64,000 bases of DNA from Paracoccaceae bacterium (GCA_026706985.1 JAPOXR010000032.1:62001-126000); one strand, 5' to 3'; numbered from the stretch's first letter, positions 52,959 to 63,094 are shown. Numbers and translations are program-made. The notes: generated from the sequence alone by a model not told the origin.

Positions 52959-53728
52959 TGCCGGCTTCCGTTGCGGGCTTCGTCCATGAGACGACGCATC
53001 TCGGCCACGGCTCCGGCGAGGCCGCGGAATACAGCCTCGCTGATTAGGAAATGGCCGATGTTGAGTTCCCTGATCCCGGAAATGGCCGCAACCGGCTTCA
53101 CCGTATCATAGGTAAGCCCGTGCCCGGCATGCACTTCCAGACCCAGTCCGGTGGCGAATTCCGCCGCCGCCGTGATACGCCGGAGTTCGCTGTCGCGGGC
53201 CACGAAATCCCCCTCGATATGGGCATCGCAATAGGCTCCGGTATGCAACTCCACAACTTCCGCGCCGATATCAAAGGCGGCGCGGATTTGATCGGGAACC
53301 GCACCGATGAAAATGGATACCCGGCTGCCGGCGTCGCGCAGCGGTTTCACAAATCCATGCAGACGCAACCGGTGCGTGATAACATCCAGGCCCGCTTCCG
53401 TCGTCAGCTCTTCTCTGCGCTCGGGCACAATGCATACGGCATGCGGTCGGTGGCGCAGCGCAATCTCGCACATCTCCGCGGTTGCCGCCAATTCAAGATT
53501 GAGTGGAAGGTTGAGTTCCCGCACCAATTCCTCAATATCCGAATCCGAAATATGCCGGCGGTCCTCCCTGAGATGCGCGGTTATGCCGTCGGCACCGGCT
53601 GATTCGGCGAGCAATGCCGCCCTGAGCGGACTCGGATAGGGGCTTCCACGGGCATTACGGACCGTTGCCACGTGGTCTATATTCACACCAAGCCGCAGCT
53701 TTCCCACCGCTGTCAGAGCTACATTCAT
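52955..53728 (-). CDS. pdxJ: Pyridoxine 5'-phosphate synthase
   Basis: Joins 3-amino-1-hydroxyacetone phosphate and deoxyxylulose phosphate to make vitamin B6 phosphate. The TIM barrel starts KLRLGVNIDHVATVRNARG, then ITAHLREDRRHISDSD, TAEMCEIALRHRPHAVCIVP, EVHAGHGLTYDTV and ELNIGHFLISEAVFRGL, all family blocks. The 257-aa length is right. The ATG at 53728 overlaps the DUF2062 stop by 4 nt. Confidence 0.94.
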   Translation of the reverse strand: MNVALTAVGKLRLGVNIDHVATVRNARGSPYPSPLRAALLAESAGADGITAHLREDRRHISDSDIEELVRELNLPLNLELAATAEMCEIALRHRPHAVCIVPERREELTTEAGLDVITHRLRLHGFVKPLRDAGSRVSIFIGAVPDQIRAAFDIGAEVVELHTGAYCDAHIEGDFVARDSELRRITAAAEFATGLGLEVHAGHGLTYDTVKPVAAISGIRELNIGHFLISEAVFRGLAGAVAEMRRLMDEARNGSRQ

Positions 53729-54318
53729 TTCCGGTTTTCCCTTCTGGCTCTCGCCCTTCCGCGTCGCCGCCGTTGATAGGCGGCGACGAAGCGTTGACAC
53801 ACCCATGCAGAAAAACCGGCGACCGGCAAACCGATGAGCGCGCCGCCGATCACATAGGGGAAAACCACAGTGTGCAGAAGCATGGATGCGGACTCCCAAT
53901 CCGCGCTCCGTTCCGAGAACAGGGCCAGAAAATTGTTCCAGATTTCAGTGAATGCAGCAATGATTTCAGTGCTTTGAAACGCTGCGCCAGTGCCCAGAAG
54001 CCTGCCGCCGAGGGTGACCGCAGCGAATGCGATCAGAGGGAAAGTGAGAGGATTGCAGATCAGCGTGGCAATGAAGCTGGCAACAATGTTACCACCGATC
54101 GTCCAAGCGAGTGCCGGCGCGAGTATAAAGTGAACGCCGAATAAGGGGGTGAAGGCAACGAAAGTGCCGGCGAAGACTCCCCTGGCTATGCGCTGCGGGC
54201 TGTCAGAAAGCCGCAGGACCCGATAAACTTGGTATTGAGCGCCCCGCAACCACCCGCCGCGGGGCAAAACTGCACTCTGAAGCCGACTCAGAAAATCACG
54301 TTCGGGACGCTTGAACAT
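53725..54318 (-). CDS. DUF2062 membrane protein
   Basis: 197-aa protein of the DUF2062 family. Two or three hydrophobic segments are visible: ARGVFAGTFVAFTPLFGVHF, the IGGNIVASFIATLICNPLTF hallmark, and a C-terminal helix near VVFPYVIGGALIGLPVAGFS. A basic tail (RRRRGRARARRENRK) follows. Role unknown, possibly envelope-related. I start at ATG 54318, overlapping the Rsh gene end by 23 nt. Confidence 0.87.
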   Translation of the reverse strand: MFKRPERDFLSRLQSAVLPRGGWLRGAQYQVYRVLRLSDSPQRIARGVFAGTFVAFTPLFGVHFILAPALAWTIGGNIVASFIATLICNPLTFPLIAFAAVTLGGRLLGTGAAFQSTEIIAAFTEIWNNFLALFSERSADWESASMLLHTVVFPYVIGGALIGLPVAGFSAWVCQRFVAAYQRRRRGRARARRENRK

Positions 54319-56803
54319 CGCTGCCTTCGTCGGGACCCCAGAGTTCGTCAGCGTTACGGCAGCGGACAACATCTATAGTGCTTGACAACTCTCTGACCTT
54401 GGCCATGACACTCGCCAGCTGGCGCCCATTATCCACTGTCACCTTGAATGGTGTGCGGTGAACGCCTTCCTCTACCCCTTTGGAAGCCACTTCCTCGATA
54501 TTGATACCGGCATCGGTCATGGGTTTCAAAAAACTCATCAACACCCCCGCCTCGTCATTCAAATAGGCGACAAAGCCCGCGGTGAAGCTAGCATCCTTCG
54601 CACAGCTTGACCATTGTGCATCAATCCAGGTCGTGCCACGCATCGGCTCGCCATGCAGAAGACCGCATTCGACGGCATGCAGCGATACAATCTTGTTCTC
54701 ATCCGCGATCCCGATCACCATTTCATCCGGACCCGGCATACAGCATTGTGCCAGCGGTTGAACCGGACTCAGCACAAACTCATTGTCCACATTCTCACCC
54801 GTGGAACCCCCGTTCAGCTGCAGCGCCAGCCTGCCTTCCCGCATCACAATCAGGAAGCTCGGTATATCGGCTGTGAAGTCCTTTTCCGGATAGGCTTCGT
54901 TCAGCACATCGTCGGGAAACAGCGGAAATTTCAGGCACTCGCGTTTCATGCTGTCGGGATCGGGCCTCACTCTGCCACTGAGGCTTCGACCCAGATGCAG
55001 CAGCATATCGTCAAGATCCCTGAATTTCTTTTTCTTTGCCGCGGCGGCGAGCCGGCCGGTGTCAAAATCAAGTCCGAATCCTTCGATTTCACCGCGGAGA
55101 CACTCCGCGGCATGGCTCCGATACTCGCTGTTCAGATAGGAATTTATCACCGAACGAGCCTTCGAAGTGCGCACGAATTCAAGCCAGTCCTCAACCGGCC
55201 CGGCATCCTCGCTTGTCCTGATTCTGACCGTCTGGCCATCGACTAAGGCGGTGTTCAGAGCTTTCTCCTCATTGTCGATCACCGCCGAATGCGCGCGGTT
55301 GCCGATCGTCGTGTGAATCTTATAGGCGAAATCCAATGCCGTTGCGCCGGTGGGTAGGGAACGCACCGAACCTTTCGGGGTGAAGCAGTGAATGCGGTCC
55401 GGCTCCAAATGCAGTCTGAACAGGTCCTCAAAATGCTTCGGCCCGCTGGATTCACCTGCGATGCGGATGATTTCCTCCTTCAACTCCAGGAAACCGGATT
55501 TGTATTTCCGCGGCACAGGCACGTTATCGCGGTAGGCCCAATGCGCTGAGGCGCCATACTCCGCCACAAGTTTCATTTCCCTGGTCTTGATCTGAATCTC
55601 AACCATCCCCAGCCCCTCGACGGCAATCGTTGTATGCAGCGACCGGTAGCCATTCGGTTTGGGGCTGCTCACATAGTCCTTGATGCGGGGAATTGTCGCC
55701 TTGCCGAGACAATGGACCACACCAAGCGTACGGTACAATTCCAACCGGACAGGGTCAGGATTCTCCACCACGCTTTCCAACGACAATCCGCTTTTCCGAT
55801 CAGCCCGTCTGTGCCCGCCGCCCGGCTTCATCCGCCCGATCGGCCGGTCGCCGGCGGAGTTCACGATGATCTCGTAGCCCACAACGTCAAACAGCAAATC
55901 ATGCTTGGAAACCGCATTCAGGTTTCCCAGCATGTTCCTTTCTTTCAGCTTCCGCCAAATCGAATAGCGGCTTTTGACGCGACGGTTGATGGTGGCGTCG
56001 ATATGATGGACTGCCACGTAATGCTGCAGGACATTCTTGAACTCCCTTGCCGCCCGCAGGATTCTTGAACCCTCTTCCTTTGTCGACCCGCGCACCTCGG
56101 CAAAGGCGTCGTCAATGAGTTTCCAGCCGACGGGATTGAGAACCTTGAAGGCATGCTCCTCCAATTCAACGCGCCACACATCAACACCGAATCTTTCCGC
56201 CAGCGGGGCAAAGATATCCATCGTCTCTCGGGCTTTTCTGACCTGATCGGCTTCCGCGAGATGATGAATCGTCTGCATGTTGTGCAGACGGTCGACCAGC
56301 TTGACAGCCATGGCGGCGCTGTCCTGGGCCGCGTTGATCACGAATCCGAGCGTGTCCTGAAATTTCTTGTCGAGGCTTTCATTTGTGTCGGCGGTGCGCT
56401 CCAGCGCCTCCACCAGCTTGATGAGTTCATGCTCACGCGATTGCTTTGTCAGCTTGGTGACGCACACCACCAGTTCAGCGATCTTGTCTCCGAACTCCCC
56501 CCTGATGGTATCTTCGCTGACATCGTCGCAATCTTCGATCGTGTCGTGCAACAGTGCGGTGACGACGCATGTTTCATCGAACTGATGCTCAATCAGAATC
56601 TCAGCGACGGCGACGGGATGGGAAAAAAACGGTGCGCCGGATTCCCGTTTCTGTTCGCCATGCTTGTCTTCAGCATAGACGTAGGCGCGCCGGATCAGAT
56701 TTTCATTACAGTCGGAATTGTATTTTCGAATCGAGTGGATCAGCGCATCAGCACTGGCATATTCCCCTGATGTCGGTGCCGGCGGGTCACTAATGCTGAC
56801 CAT
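54296..56803 (-). CDS. spoT: Rsh (RelA/SpoT) (p)ppGpp enzyme with divergent synthetase domain
   Basis: 835-aa bifunctional-type stringent-response enzyme. The HD hydrolase domain is intact (His62, His86-Asp87, Glu90-Asp91, Asp171). The synthetase domain (about 250-430) is unusual. The conserved Arg in the G-x-R-I-I-V strand is Glu311 (GYEIIV), a ~40-residue insert with [10 protein letters not shown] follows, and the usual EMH is EMK ([16 protein letters not shown]). A TGS domain (about 475-540, [20 protein letters not shown]) and a C-terminal ACT domain complete it. It may be hydrolase-biased. It overlaps rpoZ by 14 nt. Confidence 0.92.
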   Translation of the reverse strand: MVSISDPPAPTSGEYASADALIHSIRKYNSDCNENLIRRAYVYAEDKHGEQKRESGAPFFSHPVAVAEILIEHQFDETCVVTALLHDTIEDCDDVSEDTIRGEFGDKIAELVVCVTKLTKQSREHELIKLVEALERTADTNESLDKKFQDTLGFVINAAQDSAAMAVKLVDRLHNMQTIHHLAEADQVRKARETMDIFAPLAERFGVDVWRVELEEHAFKVLNPVGWKLIDDAFAEVRGSTKEEGSRILRAAREFKNVLQHYVAVHHIDATINRRVKSRYSIWRKLKERNMLGNLNAVSKHDLLFDVVGYEIIVNSAGDRPIGRMKPGGGHRRADRKSGLSLESVVENPDPVRLELYRTLGVVHCLGKATIPRIKDYVSSPKPNGYRSLHTTIAVEGLGMVEIQIKTREMKLVAEYGASAHWAYRDNVPVPRKYKSGFLELKEEIIRIAGESSGPKHFEDLFRLHLEPDRIHCFTPKGSVRSLPTGATALDFAYKIHTTIGNRAHSAVIDNEEKALNTALVDGQTVRIRTSEDAGPVEDWLEFVRTSKARSVINSYLNSEYRSHAAECLRGEIEGFGLDFDTGRLAAAAKKKKFRDLDDMLLHLGRSLSGRVRPDPDSMKRECLKFPLFPDDVLNEAYPEKDFTADIPSFLIVMREGRLALQLNGGSTGENVDNEFVLSPVQPLAQCCMPGPDEMVIGIADENKIVSLHAVECGLLHGEPMRGTTWIDAQWSSCAKDASFTAGFVAYLNDEAGVLMSFLKPMTDAGINIEEVASKGVEEGVHRTPFKVTVDNGRQLASVMAKVRELSSTIDVVRCRNADELWGPDEGSDVQASRT

Positions 56804-57158
56804 GCGGTTTATTTATCAGTTGCCTGAGCGCGTCCTCGTTGCCGACTTTCGACTGATCGAAATCATCGCCGATGCCACGGGCATACATACCCAGATTCAT
56901 GGCACCGTCTTCCTCCGGCTCATCAATCTCATTCAGAGTCTGATAACTCTGCACCGCCCGGTCGTGGAGCTGGTCATAGGTCTCAACCTCCTCAGCGATT
57001 TCGCGCAACGCAATGACCGGGTTCTTGTCATTGTCCAATTCAATCGTCGTGGGTGCACGGCCGGACGACAATTCACGCGCCCGAAACGCCGCCAGCATAA
57101 CCAATTCGAACCGGTTCGCGACCTTATCAATGCAATCTTCAGTCGTCACACGCGCCAT
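56790..57158 (-). CDS. rpoZ: RNA polymerase omega subunit
   Basis: 122-aa subunit that assists folding of beta prime and forms a ppGpp site. The start [20 protein letters not shown] is diagnostic, with [20 protein letters not shown] and [12 protein letters not shown]. The acidic C-terminal extension of ~50 residues is alphaproteobacterial. ATG 57158 is chosen at the conserved start, and an upstream frame to 57203 is not needed. First gene of the transcript leading to recO. Confidence 0.93.
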   Translation of the reverse strand: MARVTTEDCIDKVANRFELVMLAAFRARELSSGRAPTTIELDNDKNPVIALREIAEEVETYDQLHDRAVQSYQTLNEIDEPEEDGAMNLGMYARGIGDDFDQSKVGNEDALRQLINKPHGQH

Positions 57159-57657
57159 GAGCCATACACCTTTGCCTGAATGCGCCCCGATTAGCACAGA
57201 CACCCAGTTTTAACAAGCCGCTGTAACAGGTCAATACACAGGAAGCCCCGGCCAGACCCGCGCCGGCATGATCATGAAAAAAGCGGTTTCGGGCTGCCTG
57301 CCGCCACGATCATTCTCCGGCGGGAAAGCGCTCGCCCGTCATGAATTGCCGCCGCCCTCCGGGCCGGATACACGGGCGGGTTCCCGGAAGATCACGAACT
57401 CCCCGTATCTGCCGACAGTACAGTATCGGCCCGACATTCCGACGCAGGCGCGGGCAGTCTATCCCGCACGGGTGTCACGGGGTCCGGCCACACGCCATGA
57501 CTTCATGTCTCTTCATCCCGAAACCATTGTTGATAAGGGCTTCGTGCCTGAAACGGTCTCCTTTCCCAAGGTGTCCCGAAGTGGTTACGCGGCTCAAAGA
57601 TGGAGGCAGAGATCCGTAACACAATTTCATGTCGTTTCCCCTGCGGAATCCGTACGC
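57159..57657. other. Intergenic region upstream of rpoZ, no gene recognised
   Basis: About 500 nt between rpoZ and the second AAA+ gene. A plus-strand open frame at 57268-57747 has a Pro/Arg-rich composition with no recognisable domain and is not accepted as a gene. The rpoZ promoter should be here. Confidence 0.35.
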
Positions 57658-57765
57658 TATAATCGGAATTATCCGTTAACGGTTTTTCATGTGGCGGCCC
57701 TATTCTACCGCCGGAATCATTCAGCAGGAGACGTTCATTTCTGCTGAACCAATGACGGTTAACGG
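57658..57765. promoter_or_regulatory. Promoter region of the second AAA+ gene with repeated palindromes
   Basis: A TATAAT at 57658-57663 is followed by CCGTTAACGG (57673-57682, perfect palindrome) and later CGGTTAACGG (57756-57765). An exact inverted repeat TTCAGCAG/CTGCTGAA lies between them (57720-57748). No clear -35 is seen. The repeated GTTAAC sites look like a regulator's targets. Confidence 0.5.
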
Positions 57766-57781
57766 AACTGGAGTTGAAGAT

Positions 57782-59125
57782 ATGGTCAATTTCCCGGGAC
57801 TTGAGAAATTCATCGAGAGTTCGGAGGGTAAGGATCCGCCCGTGTTCGCGGGTCGGCAGGATGAACTGGATGCGCTTTCCCACGCCGCCGGGAGCACCTG
57901 GAGCCTCGCCCGCGAGGTGGGCAGCCGGGGACTGAGCAAGCGCACCCGCATCATCCACGGTGCCCCGGGAGCCGGCAAGAGTTCGCTCCTGTCGGAGCTG
58001 GCACGCAGGCTGCATGCCTCTCCGGCGGAAACGGGTCAGCCGCGGCTGCTCTACACGACCAGTTCCGCAGTCAGCGAGGACACAAGCGATATACTGGCGC
58101 AGCTTGAGAATCTGGCGCGGCTCGATACCGACAGCTGGAATCAGCGGCTGAAGAGAGTTGCATCCCATTTCAATTTTTCAGCGGGCGCGGGGCCGTTCGG
58201 TGTCGGATTCAACCCCATGGATGCTACACATGGCAGACCCCGGACCGTCAGTGAACTGAAAACCCGTCTGCCGGCGGACCGCTGGCAGGCCCCGGTGGTT
58301 CTGGCCATTGACGAGTTCCAGAACATTACCGATGGTATGCATATGCCGGAGGTGAAACTGACGCTTCAGTCCCTGCATGAGGCTGTCCACGGCCTGCCGG
58401 TTCTGCTGGTTCTGGCGGGTCTCGGCAACGCACCGGCGATTGCGGGAGGGGCCGGACTGACCCGCGGCCTGACGACAACCGGCATCGGCTGTCTGGAAGC
58501 GGAGGAGGCCCGCGGGCTGGTGCGTGGCTGGTGCCGGCATTTCGGGGTTGATCCGGCGGGACATGGTGAACGGCTCGACCGGCTTGCCGCGGACACCGAG
58601 GGCTGGCCGCGGCACCTGCACTTCGCGCTGCAGGCCCTCGCGGGTGAAATGGTCCGCCCCGGTGTGGACGGTCAGCTGTCCGGTGTCCGCTGGAGCGTTG
58701 TGATGGAGAGGAACCTGGAGCTGCGGCGCAATTACTACAACAGACAGCAGAGCCCGGTGATGCGTGAGTCTGCATATCTCGTCGCCGCTGTGTTGCGGGA
58801 CCTGGAACTGGACAACTCGAGGGGTGGTGTCAAAAACAGCATCAATCGGCGGGCCGGATCGCAGCCCGACACAAGATGGGACCTGCCTTCAGGTATGGAT
58901 GCGTCTGAATTCGCCGGCCACCTGGTTCATCAGGGGGCGCTGCAGGAGAATGATAACGGTGAGGTTGTCTGTCCGATTCCGAGTTTCCGGAGTTTTCTGG
59001 TAAAGAGGGGGGAGCCTGTTCCGGAGCCGGAGGTCGGGGCACCGGAGCCCGAACCCCGTCCGGTGGACAAAAGACTCCTGGACTATGACGACCCGTCCGG
59101 CGGGCCGTCACCCGGTGGTTTTTGA
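57782..59125 (+). CDS. AAA+ ATPase (paralogue-like 2)
   Basis: 447-aa ATPase. Walker A GAPGAGKSS at 60-68, Walker B VLAIDEFQN ending near 181, then a sensor region and a winged-helix-like C-terminal part (RESAYLVAAVLRDLELDNSR). It ends LLDYDDPSGGPSPGGF after a Pro/Glu linker (EPVPEPEVGAPEPEPRPVD). The best start is ATG 57782 with GGAG 8 nt upstream. An upstream ATG at 57689 lacks a ribosome site. The DEFQN box and terminal motif are shared with the ATPase at 44026, although the rest differs. No partner gene is adjacent. Function unknown. Confidence 0.75.
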   Translation: MVNFPGLEKFIESSEGKDPPVFAGRQDELDALSHAAGSTWSLAREVGSRGLSKRTRIIHGAPGAGKSSLLSELARRLHASPAETGQPRLLYTTSSAVSEDTSDILAQLENLARLDTDSWNQRLKRVASHFNFSAGAGPFGVGFNPMDATHGRPRTVSELKTRLPADRWQAPVVLAIDEFQNITDGMHMPEVKLTLQSLHEAVHGLPVLLVLAGLGNAPAIAGGAGLTRGLTTTGIGCLEAEEARGLVRGWCRHFGVDPAGHGERLDRLAADTEGWPRHLHFALQALAGEMVRPGVDGQLSGVRWSVVMERNLELRRNYYNRQQSPVMRESAYLVAAVLRDLELDNSRGGVKNSINRRAGSQPDTRWDLPSGMDASEFAGHLVHQGALQENDNGEVVCPIPSFRSFLVKRGEPVPEPEVGAPEPEPRPVDKRLLDYDDPSGGPSPGGF

Positions 59126-59581
59126 CATTGCGTTATGCCTGGTGGGTGGAATGTCGAATCCGTTGCGGATCTTTCGGGATGCCCCGAATGACGTTTTCCT
59201 GCCATTATCTGGGTCAGGACAGGTAACCCCTGTTTCCCAAACCTGCTGGTGAAAGCGCCTTGTGCAGACTCTCCTTTCCCTCCCTGCGCTCGGCCGCCGG
59301 AACCCCGGATTTCGACATTGACTACGGGAAACTGCAGGACCAATCCGCGTGCCGTGGCAAATTGAACCGCACCTATCGTTACACGCGCCTGGTTGAGAAA
59401 GATGATATTCTCCGGTTCGTCCACTGGTTGATTGGCGACACTGCAACTGCCACAATATTGTATTGACACCCGCGAAGGAGTTTGACGATTCAGCGGGCGG
59501 CAGAATTTCAAAAGAGAAATGGATGTACAGCAGACGGCCGATTTTTTCCGATGGTCCCGCCCGGCAAGAGGATGCGTTGGA
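59126..59581. other. Intergenic region before rnhA, no gene recognised
   Basis: About 455 nt. Frames near 59260-59466 and on the minus strand have no domain, start or codon evidence. Probably holds the ATPase terminator and rnhA promoter. Confidence 0.35.
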
Positions 59582-60043
59582 ATGACCAGGATCATTGCCT
59601 ATACCGATGGTGCCTGTTCGGGAAACCCGGGGCCGGGCGGATGGGGCGTCGTTCTCCAGGCATGCGGCAGTGGAGGCGAAATTCTGAAAGAAAAAGCCTT
59701 TTGCGGCGGCTGCGCTGACACCACCAATAACCGCATGGAGCTCACCGCGGCGATTGAGGCATTGGATAGATTGGCCAGGCCGAGTGACGTCATGCTGCGT
59801 ACCGACAGCAAGTATCTGGCTGATGGCATCACGCTCTGGATCCATGGCTGGAAAAAAAGGGACTGGAAAAACAGCGGCAGGAAACCGGTAAAGAATGCCG
59901 ATCTCTGGCAACGTCTCGACGGGCTGTGCGGGAGACACTCGGTCACATGGCAGTGGGTGAAGGGGCATGCTAATGAGGCCGGCAATGAACGGGCCGATCA
60001 ACTTGCCCGTGAAGGCATGCAGCCCTGGATCAACCGGGGATAG
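59582..60043 (+). CDS. rnhA: Ribonuclease HI
   Basis: 153-aa enzyme degrading the RNA of RNA-DNA hybrids. The catalytic acids are present: Asp in [20 protein letters not shown], Glu in [13 protein letters not shown], Asp in [12 protein letters not shown], and the final Asp in GNERADQLA. The basic handle [20 protein letters not shown] is intact. Start at ATG 59582, directly before the first strand. A longer frame begins at 59519. Confidence 0.94.
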   Translation: MTRIIAYTDGACSGNPGPGGWGVVLQACGSGGEILKEKAFCGGCADTTNNRMELTAAIEALDRLARPSDVMLRTDSKYLADGITLWIHGWKKRDWKNSGRKPVKNADLWQRLDGLCGRHSVTWQWVKGHANEAGNERADQLAREGMQPWINRG

Positions 60044-60125
60044 TCAGTTCAGCGCGAATACAATACCCCGTGAAATTACCTTGTAGCCACCCGCCCGGAT
60101 CATTCTTGATCGGGGGAGTCATGGA

Positions 60126-61040
60126 TTATGGCAGTTCAAACCTGTCACCGGGCCCAATTCGGAATCCACGCAGGAGAGCCGTGTGCGTCATGGGCTTGCG
60201 TCCCGGCCTCTGCAGGGTCCTGAGACGCAGTGCGCCGCTGCCGCAGGCGACAAGAAGCTCATCGTCAAGGATTTCACCCGGTCGGCCTTCGCCGGCCGCA
60301 ATGCGGCAGTCGAGAAGCTTGACGCGCTCGCCCCGGATGACACCCCATGCCCCGGGATTGGGCGACAGGCCGCGGATCCACCTGTCCACTGCCGGCGCAG
60401 GATGCCGCCAGTCAATCCGCGCCTCGCATTTCCGGATCCGCCTGGCGTAACTTTCCTCCACAGGCAATGCTGGCAGCGGCTGCAATTCGCCGATGCGGGA
60501 CAGCGCTTCGCAGATCAATCCGGCACCCGACTTTGCCAGGCGGGCGCTGAGCGACGCAGCGGTGTCGCTGTTAGCGATTGCCACCTTTTTCATCAGCAGC
60601 ACCGGCCCGCGGTCAAGGGCTTCATTCATCCGCATGATGCAGACTCCGGTCTCCTGATCCCCGGAAATGATGGCACGCTGCACCGGTGCCGCACCGCGCC
60701 AGCGCGGCAGCAGTGAGGGGTGGATATTCAAAAACCCATTCCGGGGTATCGCCAGTATCCCATCGGGAAGCAGGCATGCGTAATCTGCGAGAACCCCGGC
60801 ATCGGGGGCCAGCCGGGTCAGTGCTCGCAGAAATTCCGGCGATCCCGGATCTTCCGGATGATGCGCCATGATGCCCCTTGAGGCGGCCCATTCACCGATT
60901 GCTGTCGGTCGGGGTGCCCGGCCCCGGCCGGCCGGCCTGAGCGGACGGGTACAGGCAAGGACAATGTCGTGGCCGGCTTCCCGCAGCGCCTCAGCTGCCG
61001 GTACCGCAAACGCGCCCGAGCCGAAAAACGCTAAACGCAT
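60126..61040 (-). CDS. fmt: Methionyl-tRNA formyltransferase
   Basis: Formylates initiator methionyl-tRNA. The 304-aa protein starts MRLAFFGSGAFAVPAAEAL and has the active-site HPSLLPRWRGAAPVQRAI block and the ETGVCIMRMNEALDRGPVLL block. A C-terminal OB-like domain follows, with APAVDRWIRGLSPNPGAW. The loop usually read as YGQILP is DYACLLP here. The ATG at 61040 is 19 nt after the def stop, as in the usual def-fmt operon. Confidence 0.93.
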   Translation of the reverse strand: MRLAFFGSGAFAVPAAEALREAGHDIVLACTRPLRPAGRGRAPRPTAIGEWAASRGIMAHHPEDPGSPEFLRALTRLAPDAGVLADYACLLPDGILAIPRNGFLNIHPSLLPRWRGAAPVQRAIISGDQETGVCIMRMNEALDRGPVLLMKKVAIANSDTAASLSARLAKSGAGLICEALSRIGELQPLPALPVEESYARRIRKCEARIDWRHPAPAVDRWIRGLSPNPGAWGVIRGERVKLLDCRIAAGEGRPGEILDDELLVACGSGALRLRTLQRPGRKPMTHTALLRGFRIGPGDRFELP

Positions 61041-61059
61041 GAGCGGCTGCCAAGAATGG

Positions 61060-61575
61060 TCAATCGCGGCCAACCCGCTGCTCTTTGGCAAGTCGCCGAC
61101 GCAGCAATTGCCGTTTCACCAACGAAATCCGATCAATGAAAAGCCTACCGTCGAGATGGTCGATTTCATGCTGCACGCACCTTGCCCAAATGCCGTTGAA
61201 AGTTTCCTCTTCCGCGACACCTTCCAAATTCACGAATCCAACCCTTACTGAGTCGGGACGTACCACATCCGCAAACTGGTTAGGCATCGAAAGGCACCCC
61301 TCTTCCCGCTTATCCGTGGTTTCGGACTGCCAGACCAACTCCGGGTTAATCAGCACTCTCGGCGCAGGCTCCTCTTCCTTGCCGGAACAATCCATAACGA
61401 GAATGCGGCGCATGACACCAATCTGCGGCCCCGCCAGACCGATACCCGGTGCCGCATACATTGTCTCCAGCATGTCGTCCGCCAACCCGCGGGTCGCGTT
61501 GCCGATTTCCGCAACCTCGCGCGCCTTGGTCCGCAACCGCCTGTCGGGATAAATGAGAATGGTCCTCTGCGTCAT
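61060..61575 (-). CDS. def: Peptide deformylase
   Basis: Metalloenzyme removing the N-formyl group from new proteins. The three motifs are present: PGIGLAGPQIGV (G-x-G-x-A-A-x-Q, with Gly for one Ala), EEGCLSMP (Cys ligand) and QHEIDHLDG (His ligands and Glu). 171 aa. Start at ATG 61575 (MTQRTILIYPDRRLR). An upstream frame is rejected. Forms an operon with fmt. Confidence 0.93.
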   Translation of the reverse strand: MTQRTILIYPDRRLRTKAREVAEIGNATRGLADDMLETMYAAPGIGLAGPQIGVMRRILVMDCSGKEEEPAPRVLINPELVWQSETTDKREEGCLSMPNQFADVVRPDSVRVGFVNLEGVAEEETFNGIWARCVQHEIDHLDGRLFIDRISLVKRQLLRRRLAKEQRVGRD

Positions 61576-61841
61576 CGCGGTGCCACCGTGCAAACTCACC
61601 GCTAGGTATGTCGCGGATGCGTTGACATCAAATCCAAAAACCGCCCTATCCGGGAATGCGCCGGATTTTCCCGCAGAGGTGATCATCATTGATGAACAAT
61701 TTTGGACGAGGTAACTGTCGAAAAATACTGATGCTTCCGGGATGGACAGAGCTTGGGTCTGTATGCACCGGTCGGGAAGTTGTTTTGCGAAGAGCCTTAC
61801 ATTCGGCAGTGCGGGATTTACCTCCGCTGAAGGGAATTGCC

Positions 61842-63008
61842 ATGAATTTTGATGAAGTCATTGACCGCCGCGGCACCCACTGCATGAAGTGGGATATGAT
61901 GGAGCGCCTGTATGGCGTGTCGGCGGATACCGGCACCGCCATGTGGGTCGCTGATATGGATTTCCGTCCCCCGGCGGCCGCCGGACGGGCATTGCAGCGG
62001 ATGCTGGATCACGGCATCTACGGTTATTACGGCGATGAGCGCAGCTATCGCGACGCCATCTGCCGATGGATGCGGAACCGCCATGGCTGGGACATCGAAC
62101 CGGAATGGATTTTCAGCACTCATGGGCTGGTAAACGGGACCGCACTCTGCATTGACTGCTTTACCCGGCCCGGTGACCGGGTGGTTCTGTTCACCCCGGT
62201 CTACCACGCCTTCGCACGCGTTCTCACCGCAGCGGGCCGGGAGATTGTTGAATGTCGCCTGGCGCTGAATGAAGGGCGCTACGAGTTCGATTTTGATGCC
62301 TATGACCGGCAGATGAAGGGCGGTGAGACCCTGGCCATCCTGTGTTCGCCGCATAATCCGGGAGGCCGCGTCTGGTACCGGCGGGAGCTGCGCGCGATGG
62401 CGGAATTCTGCGAGCGGCATGATCTGTTGCTGGTATCCGATGAAATCCACCATGATCTGGTGCTTCCGGGCCATGACCATATCGCCATGCCGCTGGCCGC
62501 GCCGGAGGCACAGCAACGCACGATCATGCTCACCGCGACCACAAAGACCTTCAATCTGGCGGGCGCGCATATAGGAAATGTCATCATTGCCGATGACCGG
62601 CTCCGTGCCGTCTTCGCCGCCCGCATGGCGGCACTCGGCATTTCGCCCAACAGCTTCGGCCTGTTTCTGGCCGAGGCGGTTTACTCGGATGAAGGCGCCG
62701 AATGGGTCGATCATCTGGTCCGGTATCTGGATGCGAACCGGGAAATCTTCGACCGGCGCATCAACGCCTTGCCCGGGCTCGCCTCGATGCAGCTGGAAGC
62801 CACCTACCTGGCATGGGTAAATTTTTCCGACACCGGGCTCGCGCCGGAGGAGGTCAGCCGCCGCATTGAGCAGGTCGCGAGGATTGCCGTCAATCGCGGA
62901 CCGACATTCGGCGCCGGCGGCGCCGGCTTTCACCGTTTCAACCTCGCCACCCCGCGCATTGTGATGGAAGCCGCGCTTGACCGGCTGGAGGCTGCGTTTT
63001 CCGGGTGA
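61842..63008 (+). CDS. MalY/PatB-type PLP aminotransferase / C-S lyase
   Basis: 388-aa class I/II aminotransferase. MKWDMMERLYGVSADTGTAM and WVADMDFRPPAAAGRAL are the typical PatB N-terminus. SPHNPGGRVW, LLVSDEIHHDLVLPGH and the Schiff-base lysine in LTATTKTFNLAGAHIGNVII are clear, and the C-terminal arm FGAGGAGFHRFNLATPR binds the carboxylate. The family cleaves cystathionine or cysteine conjugates. AGGGAA precedes ATG 61842. A longer upstream frame overlaps no neighbour but has no family sequence. Confidence 0.9.
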   Translation: MNFDEVIDRRGTHCMKWDMMERLYGVSADTGTAMWVADMDFRPPAAAGRALQRMLDHGIYGYYGDERSYRDAICRWMRNRHGWDIEPEWIFSTHGLVNGTALCIDCFTRPGDRVVLFTPVYHAFARVLTAAGREIVECRLALNEGRYEFDFDAYDRQMKGGETLAILCSPHNPGGRVWYRRELRAMAEFCERHDLLLVSDEIHHDLVLPGHDHIAMPLAAPEAQQRTIMLTATTKTFNLAGAHIGNVIIADDRLRAVFAARMAALGISPNSFGLFLAEAVYSDEGAEWVDHLVRYLDANREIFDRRINALPGLASMQLEATYLAWVNFSDTGLAPEEVSRRIEQVARIAVNRGPTFGAGGAGFHRFNLATPRIVMEAALDRLEAAFSG

Positions 63009-63094
63009 CCTCTCCCATTTCATCGAATTGACCTGTATGGACAGCGTCGAGAGGAAAACAGCTATGAAACCCCCGGGGGCAGGCGGCACAGGCA

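Noticed and set aside
57268-57747. 159-codon plus-strand frame upstream of the second AAA+ gene
   Set aside because: Pro/Arg-rich with no domain, no ribosome site and overlap with the promoter elements and probable start region of the ATPase.
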